Assembly: GCF_000264455.2 (NCBI RefSeq)
Contig: NC_017957.2
Span: forward strand, 434,001 to 498,000
From: Tistrella mobilis KA081020-065
GTDB lineage: Bacteria; Pseudomonadota; Alphaproteobacteria; Tistrellales; Tistrellaceae
DNA length: 64,000 bases
Reading direction: 5' to 3'
Part shown: positions 24,266 through 34,151 of the stretch, one piece after another
Layout: each line of letters starts with the position of its first letter
How positions within the stretch are numbered: position 1 is the first letter of the stretch
Program-made: the position numbers and the translations under genes
The notes under the pieces: model-generated
The model's database searches: none
Told to the model about the DNA's origin: nothing
Seen by the model: only the letters and a program-made list of their open reading frames with translations

Positions 24266-25588
24266 ATGATGGAACACCCTCTCGCGCTGAAATCGATCCC
24301 CGCGAACACCCTGTTCGGGGAGGGCGATGTCTTCGTGCTCTTCGGGGAAATGTTCGGGCGTGGCTATGCCACCGGCCTGATCGAGGCCGCGAAGGCGGCC
24401 GGCATGACGGTCATCGGCATGACCATGGGCCGGCGGGACAATGGCGGCGCGCTCAGGCCTCTGACCGACGAGGAACTGGCGGCGGCCGAGGCCGGGCTTG
24501 GCGGGCGGATCATCAATATTCCGCTGATGGCCGGCTTCGACATGGATGCCGCCCCCGGCGAGCCCACGCCCACCGACATGCTGGGCGAGATGACGCTTGA
24601 GAACTGGCAGGGCTTCAAGCTGGACCAGGACCGGATCGCCCGGGCCCGCGAGGTGGGCGTTGCCCGCTTCCGCGACGCCGTGACCCGGGTGATGGCAGAG
24701 CTGGACGGGATGATCCCCGCCGGCCGCAACGTGTTCTTTGCCCATACCATGGCCGGCGGCATCCCGCGGGCGAAGGTGTTCATGGCGATCGCCAACCGGG
24801 TCTATAAGGGCCGCGGCGCGCGCTACATGTCGTCTCAGGCGCTGATCGACAGCGATCTGGGCAAGCTGATCCTGCAGAATTTCGACGAGGTCACCGCCAA
24901 CAGCTTCGGCCATCTGCTGGAGCTGAGCGGGCCCTTGCGCGCCCGCATCGAAGCCGAGGGCGGCCAGGTGCGCTATACCGCCTATGGCTATCACGGCACC
25001 CGGGTTCTGATCGACGGCGCCTATCGCTGGCAGACCTATACCAACTACACCCAGGGCTATGCCAAGATGCGGCTGGAAGGGCTGGCCCGGGCGGCATGGG
25101 ACAAGGGCGTGAAGGCGGTGGTGTTCAACTGCCCCGAAATCCGCACCAATTCCTCGGACGTCTTCGCCGGCATCGAGCTGTCGCTGCTGCCGCTGCTGAC
25201 GGCGCTGCGCCACGAGGGCGGCGGCGCCTGGGTCGACGACCTGTGGCAGTATTGCGAGACCCTGCTGCAGGACGGCATCAGCGTCGACACGGTGCTGCAG
25301 ATGGTCCACGACTATCAGCACAACCCGGCCATGCAGCCCTATTACGATTTCGCCAGCTGGCCCAAGGCCAACAGCGCCGAGCAGGTGGAACAGACCGTCG
25401 GCACCTCGCAGGACATCGTGAACCTGCACAAGGACCGCAAGACCCTGGTCAGCGACGTGCTGAGCCAGCATGTGGTCGCCGCCACCGGCCGGCTGATCTT
25501 CGGCGCCACCAGCGCCCCCGAAGCGCCGGTGCTGTGGCTGGACCATGACATCGTGGCGCAGCAGCTGATCGCGATGCACGGCGCCTGA
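24266..25588 (+). CDS. Conserved protein, possibly enoyl-ACP reductase FabMG family
   Basis: A 440-residue soluble protein. It opens EHPLALKSIPANTLFGEGDVFVLFGEMFGRGYATGLIEAAKAAGMTVIG, a Rossmann-like start, and continues with highly ordered charged and aromatic stretches (VRYTAYGYHGTRVLIDGAYRW, NCPEIRTNSSDVFAGIELSLLPLL). I associate this pattern with the FabMG family (a triclosan-tolerant enoyl-ACP reductase type), but from memory only. The start at 24266 (MMEHP) is preferred over 24164 because an AGG box lies just upstream and the conserved segment begins there. Monocistronic, ended by a strong terminator. Confidence 0.6.
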   Translation: MMEHPLALKSIPANTLFGEGDVFVLFGEMFGRGYATGLIEAAKAAGMTVIGMTMGRRDNGGALRPLTDEELAAAEAGLGGRIINIPLMAGFDMDAAPGEPTPTDMLGEMTLENWQGFKLDQDRIARAREVGVARFRDAVTRVMAELDGMIPAGRNVFFAHTMAGGIPRAKVFMAIANRVYKGRGARYMSSQALIDSDLGKLILQNFDEVTANSFGHLLELSGPLRARIEAEGGQVRYTAYGYHGTRVLIDGAYRWQTYTNYTQGYAKMRLEGLARAAWDKGVKAVVFNCPEIRTNSSDVFAGIELSLLPLLTALRHEGGGAWVDDLWQYCETLLQDGISVDTVLQMVHDYQHNPAMQPYYDFASWPKANSAEQVEQTVGTSQDIVNLHKDRKTLVSDVLSQHVVAATGRLIFGATSAPEAPVLWLDHDIVAQQLIAMHGA

Positions 25589-25609
25589 CCACGGGTGCCC
25601 GATATGCGA

Positions 25610-25656
25610 AAAGGCCCGGCCGGGTAACGCCACCCGGCCGGGCCTTTCTTTTTTTT
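25610..25656. terminator. Strong bidirectional rho-independent terminator
   Basis: A 16-bp perfect stem (AAAGGCCCGGCCGGGT at 25610-25625 with its complement at 25632-25647), a six-base loop and a tract of T residues on the plus strand up to 25656; a short A run on the other side serves the minus strand. It lies between two convergent genes (FabMG-like and amidase). Confidence 0.93.
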
Positions 25657-25667
25657 CCGGTCGCCTC

Positions 25668-27101
25668 TCAGCCCGGCACCACCGGTGCGGTGGGGAAGCG
25701 CGGCGGGCAGGTGAGTTCATAGGCGCGGGCCGCGCGCAGCACCAGCTCGTCGCGGAAGCGGGGGCCGACGATGTGCAGGCCGACCGGCAGCCCGTCATCG
25801 CCGAAGCCGCACTGAACCGAGGCCGCCGGCTGCTGGGTCAGGTTGAAGGGGTAGGTGAAGGGCGTCCACTGCATCCAGTGATCCAGCCCCGAGCCCGGGG
25901 GCACGTCGTGGCCGGCTTCGAAGGCGGTGATCGGCAGGCTGGGGGTGACCAGCAGGTCGTAGCGCTGGTGGAAGGCGGCCATGCGCTCGCCCAGCGCCAC
26001 CCGGGCATCGACCGCGCGCATATAGTCGACGATGTCGATGCCCGTGCCCAGTTCCGCCACCCGGCGCAGCCCCGGATCGATCAACGCGCGCTGATCGGCC
26101 GGGGTATTGGCCAGGATCTTGGCGGCACCGGCGAACCAGTGGGCGTTGAAGATCTCGATCGGGTCTTCGAAGCCGGGATCGACCTCGTCCACGATCGCGC
26201 CGAGTGCCGCCAGGACCTCGACCGCCTTGCGGACCTCGCGCGCGACATCCTCGCGGACGTTCACGTAACCCAGGGTCGGGCTGAAGGCGATGCGCAGCCC
26301 GCGCACGCCCTGGTCCAGCCCCAGCCGCCAGTCGCGAGAGATCGGCGCACCCATATACCAGTCGCGGTCATCCGCCTGGCCGACCACCGTCATCATCAGC
26401 GCGACATCGGCGATGGTGCGGGCCATCGGCCCCAGATGCGAGGTGGTGCCCATGGCGCTGGCCGGCCATTGGGGGATGATGCCGAAGGTCGGCTTGATGC
26501 CGGCGGTGCCTGTGAAGCCGCAGGGAATGCGGATCGAGCCGCCGGCATCCGAGCCCTGATGCAGCACGCCCATATTGAGCGCCGCCGCCGCACCGGCACC
26601 ACCGCTGGAACCACCTGCCGTGGTATTTACATTCCATGGGTTGCGGGTGATGCCGGTGAGCGCGCTGTCGGTGACCCCCTTCCAGCCGAATTCCGGCGTG
26701 GTGGTCTTGCCGAGCAGCACGGCACCCGCGCCCCGCATGAAGGCGGTGAAGGGGGCATCCACCTCCCAGGGGCCGTCGGCGGCGATGGTCTTCGATCCCT
26801 TGCGGGTGGGCCAGCCGCGGGTGAAGGTCAGATCCTTGATCGAGGACGGCACGCCGTCGACCGGCCCGATCGGCCGGCCGGCCATCCAGCGCGCTTCCGA
26901 CGCCTTCGCATCGGCGCGGGCGCTGTCTTCATCGACCAGGACATAGGCGTTGACCGCGCCGTCGAAGCGGCGGATGCGATCCAGCGCCGCCTCGGTCGCC
27001 TCGACCGGCGAGGCCGCCTTGCGGGCATAGAGGCCGAGCAGTTCGCCCGCGCCGAGTTCGCCCAGATCTGTAGATGAGAGGGGGGTGGAGGACTGGGGCA
27101 T
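25668..27101 (-). CDS. Amidase (amidase signature family)
   Basis: A 477-residue amidase-signature hydrolase. The catalytic triad is recognisable: Lys in PSSIKDLTF (about residue 98), Ser in the NTTAGGSSGGAGAAAA glycine/serine region (about 165-180) and the nucleophile in GSDAGGSIRIP. The C-terminus has QPAASVQCGFGDDGLPVGLHIVGPRFRD, typical of this family. It hydrolyses an amide to a carboxylate. It lies immediately downstream of a LIV-type importer operon on the same strand (27 bases after livF), so its amide substrate or a related compound is probably what that importer carries. Confidence 0.92.
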   Translation of the reverse strand: MPQSSTPLSSTDLGELGAGELLGLYARKAASPVEATEAALDRIRRFDGAVNAYVLVDEDSARADAKASEARWMAGRPIGPVDGVPSSIKDLTFTRGWPTRKGSKTIAADGPWEVDAPFTAFMRGAGAVLLGKTTTPEFGWKGVTDSALTGITRNPWNVNTTAGGSSGGAGAAAALNMGVLHQGSDAGGSIRIPCGFTGTAGIKPTFGIIPQWPASAMGTTSHLGPMARTIADVALMMTVVGQADDRDWYMGAPISRDWRLGLDQGVRGLRIAFSPTLGYVNVREDVAREVRKAVEVLAALGAIVDEVDPGFEDPIEIFNAHWFAGAAKILANTPADQRALIDPGLRRVAELGTGIDIVDYMRAVDARVALGERMAAFHQRYDLLVTPSLPITAFEAGHDVPPGSGLDHWMQWTPFTYPFNLTQQPAASVQCGFGDDGLPVGLHIVGPRFRDELVLRAARAYELTCPPRFPTAPVVPG

Positions 27102-27128
27102 GGGCTCTTATCCTTTTCTGAACGGCGT

Positions 27129-27814
27129 TCAGGCGTCGAGCGCCAGATAGCGGTCGCGGACGCTGCGGTCGGCGCGGAAATCGGCATTGCTGCCGGCATA
27201 GACGATACGGCCCTGTTCCAGGACGTAATGCCGGTCGGCCAGCTTCTCGCAGACCGCGAGGTTCTGTTCGACCAGCAGCACCGGCACGCCGCTTTCGCGG
27301 ATCCGGCCCAGGATGCGGACGATTTCGTCCACGATCACCGGCGCCAGCCCCTCGGTCGGCTCGTCCAGCAACAGGATGCGGGGGGCGTTGACCAGCGCGC
27401 GGGCGATGGCCAGCATCTGCTGTTCGCCGCCCGAGAGCGCCTTGCCGCCATTGCGCCGCCGTTCCTTCAGCCGCGGGAACATGGTGTAGACGTCGTCGAG
27501 CGACCAGCGGCTGCCCTTGCGGACCGAGATCTTCAGATTTTCCTCGACCGAGAGCATGCCGAAGATGCCGCGATGTTCCTGCACCAGCGCGACGCCGCGG
27601 CGGGCGATGTCGTGCGAGGGGCGGCCGGTGATCGCGGTGCCGTCGAAGCTGATCGTGCCTTTCGTCTCCACCATGCCGGCGATGGATTTGAGCGTGGTGG
27701 TCTTGCCGGCGCCGTTGCGGCCGAGCAGGGTGACCAGCTCGCCGGGCCGCACCTCCAGCGACACGCCTTCCAGAACATGGCTTTTGCCGTAATAGGCGTG
27801 GACCTGATCCAGCG

Positions 27815-27821
<7 letters not shown>
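27129..27821 (-). CDS. livF: ABC transporter ATP-binding protein (LivF)
   Basis: A 230-residue ATPase: Walker A GRNGAGKTTTL, VQEHRGIFGMLSVEENL (LivF-type Q-loop region), signature LSGGEQQMLAIARAL and Walker B LLLDEPTEGLAP. Its start overlaps the end of livG by seven bases. Last transport gene of the second LIV-type operon; the amidase gene follows. Confidence 0.93.
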
Positions 27822-28602
<781 letters not shown>

Positions 28603-28606
<4 letters not shown>

Positions 28607-29601
28607 GCCTCGGGCCCTCCGCGCCGCTCGCGCAGTTTTGCGACCACGCCTTCGATACCGCCCCAGAGGCCGCCGCGCATGAAGATCACCACGCCGATCA
28701 GCGCGATGCCGAGCAGCATCAGCCAGCGCGGCCAGATGGCCGACAGCCAGTCGCCCAGCAGCACGATCGCGGTCGAGCCCAGCAGCGAGCCGAGCAGAGA
28801 GCCGGTGCCGCCGATGATGGTCATGATCAGGATGTTTTCCGACATCGGCAGTTCGATGTTCGAGAGCGGTGCGAAGTGCAGGAGCATGGCGTAGAGCGCG
28901 CCGGCGATGCCGGTGATGGCGCCCGAAAGCGTGAAGGCCAGGATCTTGAACTGGCGGGTGTCGTAGCCGACCGCGGCCGCCCGGTCGGGGTTTTCACGGA
29001 TCGCGACCAGGGTGCTGCCGAAGGGCGAGCCGATGATCCGGCGCGCGGCCACGAACAGCAGCAGGAACAGGGCGGCGACGAAGATGTAGTACGAGACCGC
29101 CGGTTCCAGATCGGCGATGACCAGCCCGCCCAGCGCCAGCGGCGGCCGGGGCACGTCCAGCAGACCGTTATCGCCGCCGGTCCAGTCGGAGGCGGTATAG
29201 GCGATGAAATAGGCGAGCTGGGTGAAGGCCAGCGTCAGCATCACGAAATAGATGCCGGTCCGCCGGATCGCGAGCGCGCCGACCAGGGCGGCGGCAAGGG
29301 CACCGGCGATGGCGGCCACCACCAGCGCCGTGATCAGCCCGGCGCCCAGATGGATCATCACCAGCGACGACAGATAGGCGCCGATGCCGAAGAAGATCGC
29401 CTGGCCGAAGGAAAGCAGGCCGGTATAGCCGAGCAGCAGATTGCAGGCGAGCGCCGCCATGGCGAAGATCACGATCTCGGTCGCGAGCGTCGCAGACGGC
29501 AGGATCAGCGGCAGGGCGATGAGGGCGGCGAGTGCCGCCAGCGTGATGCCGCCGAAGAGAGAGGAGGAGGAAGCGGAGGCGGGAGAGCGTGTCGTCTGCA
29601 T
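28603..29601 (-). CDS. livM: Branched-chain amino acid type ABC transporter permease (LivM)
   Basis: A 332-residue permease with LivM motifs LLLGYTGLLSFGQAIFFGIGAYLSSL, RRTGIYFVMLTLAFTQLAYF, VAIRENPDRAAAVGYDTRQFK and MTIIGGTGSLLGSLLGS. About ten hydrophobic segments. Three bases separate it from livH upstream and it is coupled to livG. Confidence 0.93.
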
Positions 29602-29604
29602 GGC

Positions 29605-30465
29605 TCACGCCCTTCCGAACAGGCCATAGGGGCGGAGCAGGATGACCGCGGCCATGGCGCCGTAGATCATCAGGCTGGCACCCTGGGGCCAGATGCTGGT
29701 CATCAGGCTCTGCACCAGCCCGACCAACAGTCCGCCGACCAGCGCGCCCCCGAACGAGCCCATGCCGCCGATCACCACCGTGACGAAGGCGATGCCGAGC
29801 ACTTCGGTGCCGACGAAGGGATGGGCGCCGCGCAGGGGCGCCGAGAGCACGCCCGCCAGCCCGGCCAGTGCGACGCCCAGCGCGAAGGTGGCCGAAAACA
29901 GCCGGTAGATGTTGGTGCCGAGCAGGGCCACCTGTTCCGGGTTCTCGCTGCCCGCGCGCACCTTGGCGCCGAAGGTCGTGCGTTCAAGCAGCAGCCAGAG
30001 GGCGAAGCCGACCAGGGCCGCGAAGCCGATCATGAACAGCCGGTATTCCGGATAGGCGAAATTGCCGAAGCGGACCACGCCCTTCAGCATGTCCGGCGGC
30101 GGCACCGACTTGCCGACCGGACCCCAGATCATGATCGCGCTTTCCTGGATGATCAGCGCGATGCCCAGCGTGATCAGGATCTGGAAGGTGTGCGGCAGGT
30201 GATAGACCCGGCGCACCAGCACCCGTTCGGTGACCCAGGCGATGGCGCCGGCGATCAGCGGGCCTGCGACCAGCGCCGCCCAGAAATTGCCGGTGGCGGC
30301 GACGACCGTGAAGCAGAGATAGGAGCCGATCAGGAAAAAGGCGCCATGGGCGAAGTTCACGAAGTTGAGCAGGCCGAAAATGATCGTGAGCCCCACGGAG
30401 GTGAGGAAATAGATCATCCCCAACCCCAGACCGTTCAGGATCTGGAAGAGGTAGACGTTGAGCAT
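29605..30465 (-). CDS. livH: Branched-chain amino acid type ABC transporter permease (LivH)
   Basis: A 286-residue permease: N-terminal NGLGLGMIYFLTSVGLTIIFGLLNFVNFAHG, a central AGSENPEQVALLGTNIYRLFSATFALG loop and FVTVVIGGMGSFGGALVGGLLVG near the end. Follows the binding-protein gene after 90 bases that contain a hairpin. Forms the channel with LivM. Confidence 0.93.
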   Translation of the reverse strand: MLNVYLFQILNGLGLGMIYFLTSVGLTIIFGLLNFVNFAHGAFFLIGSYLCFTVVAATGNFWAALVAGPLIAGAIAWVTERVLVRRVYHLPHTFQILITLGIALIIQESAIMIWGPVGKSVPPPDMLKGVVRFGNFAYPEYRLFMIGFAALVGFALWLLLERTTFGAKVRAGSENPEQVALLGTNIYRLFSATFALGVALAGLAGVLSAPLRGAHPFVGTEVLGIAFVTVVIGGMGSFGGALVGGLLVGLVQSLMTSIWPQGASLMIYGAMAAVILLRPYGLFGRA

Positions 30466-30502
30466 GGGTGACCGGTCTCCGTCCCGTGACGTCGAGGCGG
30501 CA

Positions 30503-30530
30503 GGGCCGGCCCGTCAGACGGGCGCGGCCC
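30503..30530 (-). other. Intercistronic hairpin between binding-protein gene and livH
   Basis: A GC-rich stem-loop: GGGCC/GGCCC outer arms and GCCCGT-CAG-ACGGGC inner arms with a small internal bulge, in the gap between the binding-protein stop and the livH start on the minus strand. It has no T tract. Placement matches the hairpin after the other binding-protein gene (13231-13269). Confidence 0.55.
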
Positions 30531-30555
30531 CGCGGGGGGCGCGAAGAGTGTGTGG

Positions 30556-31776
30556 TCAGGCCATCTTGCAGGCGATGGCATCGCCCTCGGGGAAGGACTT
30601 GCCCGACGAGATCAGCTCGGCCAGATCGTCTTCGTCGGCCTTGGCGGAGGCCGCTTTGCCCTTCAGCAGGTAATAATCCTTGATCACCTGATGGTCGGCG
30701 GCGCGCACGGTTTCAGAGCCGGTCGGGCCGTCGAAACTCATGCCCGAGAGGGCGGCACGGACCGCGGCACCGTCGGCCGAGCCCGCCTTGGCGATGGCAT
30801 CCAGGATCACCTTCGTGCCGATATAGTCGGCCGCCAGCGGATAGTTTGCGGTGATGCCATAGGCCTCGCGCACCCGGGCGACCAGCTTCTTGTTCATCGG
30901 GCTGTCGACCTGGTGCCAGTACTGGGCGCCCAGATACACGCCCTCGATCACGTCGGAGCCCAGTTCCTGGAACTGGTCGAGACCGGCCGACCAGGCGAGC
31001 AGGATGGTCATCTGGCTTTTCAGGCCGAAATTCACCGCCTGACGCAGGGCGTTGGACGACTGGCCGCCGAAATTCAGGATCAGCAGCACATCGGGTGCCG
31101 CCCCCATGGCATTGGTCAGATAGCCCGAGAATTCCTGTTCCTGCAGCGAATGATAGCTGTTGCCGACATGCTCGATGCCCTTCTCTTCGAAGATGCGCTT
31201 GGCATTGGCCAGCAGCGCCTCGCCGAAGACGTATTGGGGCGTGATGGTGTACCAGCGCTTCGCCTCGGGCATGCGTTCGATCAGCGGCCGGACGGTCTGT
31301 TCGATGGCGCCGTAAGTGGGCACCGACCAGCGGAAGGTGCCGGGGTTGCAGTCGGTGCCGGTCAGCTCGTCGGCACCGGCCGGGGTCATGAACACGCCGC
31401 CGGCCTTGTCGACCTCCTTGCCGACCGCCAGCGCCGAGGACGAGAGCGTGCAACCGTTGAAGAAGCGGGCGCCGTCCTGCTGGATGGCTTCCTGCACCTT
31501 GCGCACCGCCTTGCCGGCATTGCCTTCGGTGTCGATCGCCTTGTAGCCGACGGGGGCGCCGAGCAGGTCGCCGTAATCCTGAATGGCGAGCTTCGAGCCC
31601 ATATCGGCGAATTTGCCATAGCTGGCAAAGGCGCCCGACAGCGACTTGACGCCGTGGATGGTGACCGCATCGGCGGCGAGGGCGCGCCTGCGGATGATGG
31701 CGGGGGCGGCGAGCAGCGTGCCGGCGGCAAGGCCGCCCTTGAGCAGCGTGCGGCGGGTGGTGGTGATCATCGTCAT
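30556..31776 (-). CDS. livK: ABC transporter substrate-binding protein (LIV/urea type, Tat signal)
   Basis: A 406-residue periplasmic binding protein. The N-terminus has a twin-arginine signal (TTRRTLLKGGLAAGTLLAAPAII). The mature chain begins AVTIHGVKSLSGAFASYGKFADMGSKLAIQDYGDLLG, with GKEVDKAGGVFMTPAGADELTGTDC, the ligand-pocket region. It delivers substrate to the LivHM permease encoded downstream. Amidase as the last gene of the operon suggests an amide-containing ligand; this is inference. A FadR-type regulator is encoded directly upstream on the same strand. Confidence 0.9.
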   Translation of the reverse strand: MTMITTTRRTLLKGGLAAGTLLAAPAIIRRRALAADAVTIHGVKSLSGAFASYGKFADMGSKLAIQDYGDLLGAPVGYKAIDTEGNAGKAVRKVQEAIQQDGARFFNGCTLSSSALAVGKEVDKAGGVFMTPAGADELTGTDCNPGTFRWSVPTYGAIEQTVRPLIERMPEAKRWYTITPQYVFGEALLANAKRIFEEKGIEHVGNSYHSLQEQEFSGYLTNAMGAAPDVLLILNFGGQSSNALRQAVNFGLKSQMTILLAWSAGLDQFQELGSDVIEGVYLGAQYWHQVDSPMNKKLVARVREAYGITANYPLAADYIGTKVILDAIAKAGSADGAAVRAALSGMSFDGPTGSETVRAADHQVIKDYYLLKGKAASAKADEDDLAELISSGKSFPEGDAIACKMA

Positions 31777-31960
31777 CGAGCCTCCATGTCACGTCCGGGG
31801 CGTGTGTTCCGCCCCTCGGACCCTTTTTTGATCGGAATACAGCGATTCCTCGGGTCATCCTCCGGTGCCGCCCGGTTCTGGTTCTGACATGCCGCCGCGC
31901 GCTCTCCCTGCGCGGGCCGCCGGTGCGGCAGGTGGTCGTCGTCTCGGAGCCCGCCGGGGG

Positions 31961-32752
31961 TCAGCCCGATCCGGGTTCCAGCAGGAAGCGGCGCGCGACT
32001 TCGGCCTCGAGCGCGTCGAGGTGATCTTCGGCGTCGCACATATGGTCCAGCATCAGCCGGCGGACCTCTGCCGCATCCTCGCGGCGGAGGGCGTCGATCA
32101 GCCGGCGGTGATAGTCGACATTGTTCAGGCCGAACTGCCGGCGTTCGGGCAGATAGACCTTTTTCAGCACGACGACGTCGCGCAGCAGCTCGTTCAGGAA
32201 CCGGCCCAGAAAGCCGAAGATCGGGTTGGGGCAGACATCGGCGAGCACGTTGTGGAAATCGATCTCGGCGATGCGCTGGATCCGCTGTTCCTCTTCGGTC
32301 ACCGGTTCATGGGCGCAGAGGGCGATATTGGCTTCCAGCACCTCGAAATCGGCGGGGCCGAGCCGGCCCACCGCCAGCACCGCCACCTCGGGCTCGATGA
32401 GCTTGCGCAGGGCGTAGATCTGGTGGCCGTCGGGATGTCGGAACTGCAGGAAATTGCGCAGCGCCCGCGAGGCATGGTCATGGGTCGGCCGGGCCAGCCA
32501 GGCACCGCCGCCGGGCCCCGTGCGGCTGACCACCAGCCCCTCCACCTCCAGCCCCTTCAGGGCCTCGCGCACCGTGCCCTTGGAACAGCCATGCAGCCGG
32601 ATCAGCTCCGCCTCGCCGGGCAGCCGGTCGCCCGGTTTCAGCTGCTCGGTGACGATCCGGCGCTTCACATCCTCGACGATCAGCTCCGACAGCTTGGGGC
32701 GCCGCCGTGTGGGGGCGCCACGCCTGCCGCCTGCCGATCGCCCCTCAGCCAT
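31961..32752 (-). CDS. FadR/GntR family regulator with FCD domain
   Basis: A 263-residue regulator: winged HTH at about 20-90 (LSELIVEDVKRRIVTEQLKPGDRLPGEAELIRLHGCSKGTVREALKGLEVEGLV) and an all-helical FCD domain with the metal/ligand His and Asp positions (DFHNVLADV, NVDYHRRLIDALRRED, MLDHMCDAEDHL). Its position just upstream of the LIV-type transporter and amidase genes suggests that it controls them, probably in response to a carboxylate. Confidence 0.9.
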   Translation of the reverse strand: MAEGRSAGGRRGAPTRRRPKLSELIVEDVKRRIVTEQLKPGDRLPGEAELIRLHGCSKGTVREALKGLEVEGLVVSRTGPGGGAWLARPTHDHASRALRNFLQFRHPDGHQIYALRKLIEPEVAVLAVGRLGPADFEVLEANIALCAHEPVTEEEQRIQRIAEIDFHNVLADVCPNPIFGFLGRFLNELLRDVVVLKKVYLPERRQFGLNNVDYHRRLIDALRREDAAEVRRLMLDHMCDAEDHLDALEAEVARRFLLEPGSG

Positions 32753-32780
32753 ATGCCCCGTCTCCGCATCGATCCTATTT

Positions 32781-32791
32781 ATTATGATAAT
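32781..32791. promoter_or_regulatory. Short AT-rich dyad upstream of the FCD regulator gene
   Basis: ATTAT-G-ATAAT, a perfect 5-base inverted repeat in an unusually AT-rich stretch 29 bases before the regulator's start codon. It could be a promoter -10 region or an operator for autoregulation. Too short to be sure. Confidence 0.3.
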
Positions 32792-32970
32792 TAGGTGCCG
32801 GGAAAAGACGCCCTGTCAAGCGGCTCTGACGGCTTCAGGCGCCGCCTGGGCGAAAGCGACTGCAGGCTGATAGCGTGATCGCGTGGTTTTTTGCTCCCGT
32901 ATACTTTGGTAGAATTAAAATGATGTCGGCGGGTAAGGTGCAGTCGACGACCTTGGCATGATGGAGCCTG

Positions 32971-33120
32971 ATGATGCAGATGGATAACTTGACTCCGGCC
33001 GTGGAAACGGCTGCGGTCCCTGATCGGGGCGCCTGGACGCGGCCGGTGCTGGAGGTGCTGTCGGCGGGTGAGACGGCGGGCGCTTTCGGCCCCGTATATG
33101 ATGGGAGCGGCCAGTCCTGA
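32971..33120 (+). CDS. RiPP-like precursor peptide 1 (paeninodin-like leader)
   Basis: A 49-residue peptide. The leader carries AWTRPVLEVLSAGETA; the predicted core is GAFGPVYDGSGQS. It has the family features seen in all eight copies in this window: aromatic-x-Arg-Pro-x-Leu, Thr-Ala, an Asp eight residues after the Ala and a final Ser. Here the core starts with Gly, so a Gly1-Asp8 macrolactam would be the classical lasso arrangement. GGAG lies 4 bases before the ATG at 32971 and 7 before a second ATG at 32974, which is probably the true start. First gene of a plus-strand run of precursors. Function inferred, not shown. Confidence 0.68.
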   Translation: MMQMDNLTPAVETAAVPDRGAWTRPVLEVLSAGETAGAFGPVYDGSGQS

Positions 33121-33172
33121 TCGTTTCCGGGACGAGATGATCACTCCCGAAACAACCATAGGAGGCATAGCC

Positions 33173-33316
33173 ATGCGGGATAAAATCGAACGCCATCGTC
33201 GTCGCTTCCGGCCGGCTGCCGGTACCGGCTGGGCGCGGCCCGTGCTGACCGTGGTTCTCTACGAAGAAACCGCGGAGAATCCTGGCGCAGGGGGTGACGG
33301 CTCGGGACGATCCTGA
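33173..33316 (+). CDS. RiPP-like precursor peptide 2
   Basis: A 47-residue peptide with a strongly basic N-terminus (RDKIERHRRRFRP), the leader motif GWARPVLTVVLYEETA and predicted core ENPGAGGDGSGRS. AGGAGG seven bases before the ATG is the best ribosome-binding site of the set. Glu follows the Thr-Ala pair, so an amino-terminal ring would need Glu1, which is unusual. The Asp8 and final Ser are kept. Lies 52 bases after precursor 1. Confidence 0.66.
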   Translation: MRDKIERHRRRFRPAAGTGWARPVLTVVLYEETAENPGAGGDGSGRS

Positions 33317-33447
33317 GATCTCCACCGGCGGGCGTGCAGATGCGGCATCCTCGCGCATAAATCTGGTGTCCGACGTGTTTTGCCTGTTATGGTTGTGGTC
33401 TTTCAGGGGGGCCTTCCGGCCGCCCGGGTGGATAACACGGCCGGCAG

Positions 33448-33612
33448 ATGCAGGATATCGACAGGCAAAAGCCCGCCCCCGGGGTGGCGGCCACGACCGA
33501 CAGGATCAGTCGCCGGCACAAGCGCTGGAGCCGGCCCGTGTTCGACATCCTGTCGCTGAACGACACGGCGATCAGCGGGGCCACGATATCGGACTACTAC
33601 AGCCTGTCCTGA
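33448..33612 (+). CDS. RiPP-like precursor peptide 3
   Basis: A 54-residue peptide and the longest of the family. Leader: KRWSRPVFDILSLNDTA; predicted core: ISGATISDYYSLS. The Leu of the motif is Phe and the usual GSG after Asp8 is YYS, making this the most diverged tail in the tandem group. The basic stretch RISRRHKR precedes the motif. The ATG at 33448 lacks a strong SD, so expression is less certain. Confidence 0.6.
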   Translation: MQDIDRQKPAPGVAATTDRISRRHKRWSRPVFDILSLNDTAISGATISDYYSLS

Positions 33613-33758
33613 TCTGGTCCTGGCCTCTCCACCTGAGGGAGCACAGCTGCAGGTAAATGAACGTGAGCCTGTGGTTGCTGATCAGTGCCTGATGCGGTAT
33701 GACCGAAAAAGATCGGTCGGCATGTGTCGCCGATCGGTCGCCGTTGTACTGGAGCGAG

Positions 33759-33899
33759 ATGATGCAGATGAACGCCAAGCCGGTGACGACCGCCGCTTCA
33801 GTTCGTGGTGTCTGGAGCCGGCCCGAGCTTGAGGTGCTGTCGATCGACGAGACCGCGATCGGTGCTGGCGTCGTGAATGACGGTTCCGGCCAGTCCTGA
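33759..33899 (+). CDS. RiPP-like precursor peptide 4
   Basis: A 46-residue peptide: leader GVWSRPELEVLSIDETA, predicted core IGAGVVNDGSGQS. The start region (GGAGCGAGATGATGCAGATG) is nearly identical to that of precursor 1, which shows a duplication that includes the ribosome-binding site. Longer in-frame starts exist upstream but lack this shared context. The last five residues match precursor 1 exactly while the seven-residue ring-like segment differs. Confidence 0.66.
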   Translation: MMQMNAKPVTTAASVRGVWSRPELEVLSIDETAIGAGVVNDGSGQS

Positions 33900-33954
33900 T
33901 CTCCGTCCCCGATCCATCGGGAAAGATGCCGGGCTGATCGGGGGGACCGCCTGC

Positions 33955-34107
33955 ATGGGCAGCCTGATGGAAGTGTTACGACTTCTGTTCTCGCCGCGCG
34001 CACGGCTGGTGCTGATCCCCTTCGTGCTGGTGCTGCTGCTGTTTGCGGTGGTCCTCGTGGCCACCCAGGGGACCGCCTGGTCGCCTTTCCTGTATGCCGT
34101 GTTCTAG
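33955..34107 (+). CDS. Small membrane protein, DUF5989-like
   Basis: A 50-residue protein: short amphipathic N-terminus (MGSLMEVLRLLFSPRARLVLIP), one long hydrophobic helix (FVLVLLLFAVVLVATQG) and a TAWSPFLYAVF tail. This layout (basic lead-in, hydrophobic span, QG then a hydrophobic/aromatic tail) matches my memory of DUF5989, a family of tiny proteins encoded beside SGNH hydrolases and other polymer- or secondary-metabolite-modifying genes. It lies between precursor 4 and precursor 5 in the same orientation, upstream of an SGNH and an MBOAT gene. Confidence 0.6.
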   Translation: MGSLMEVLRLLFSPRARLVLIPFVLVLLLFAVVLVATQGTAWSPFLYAVF

Positions 34108-34151
34108 GCCGGCAACCCTGTCGAAAACCAATCGGACCCGGAGTTGGGCAT

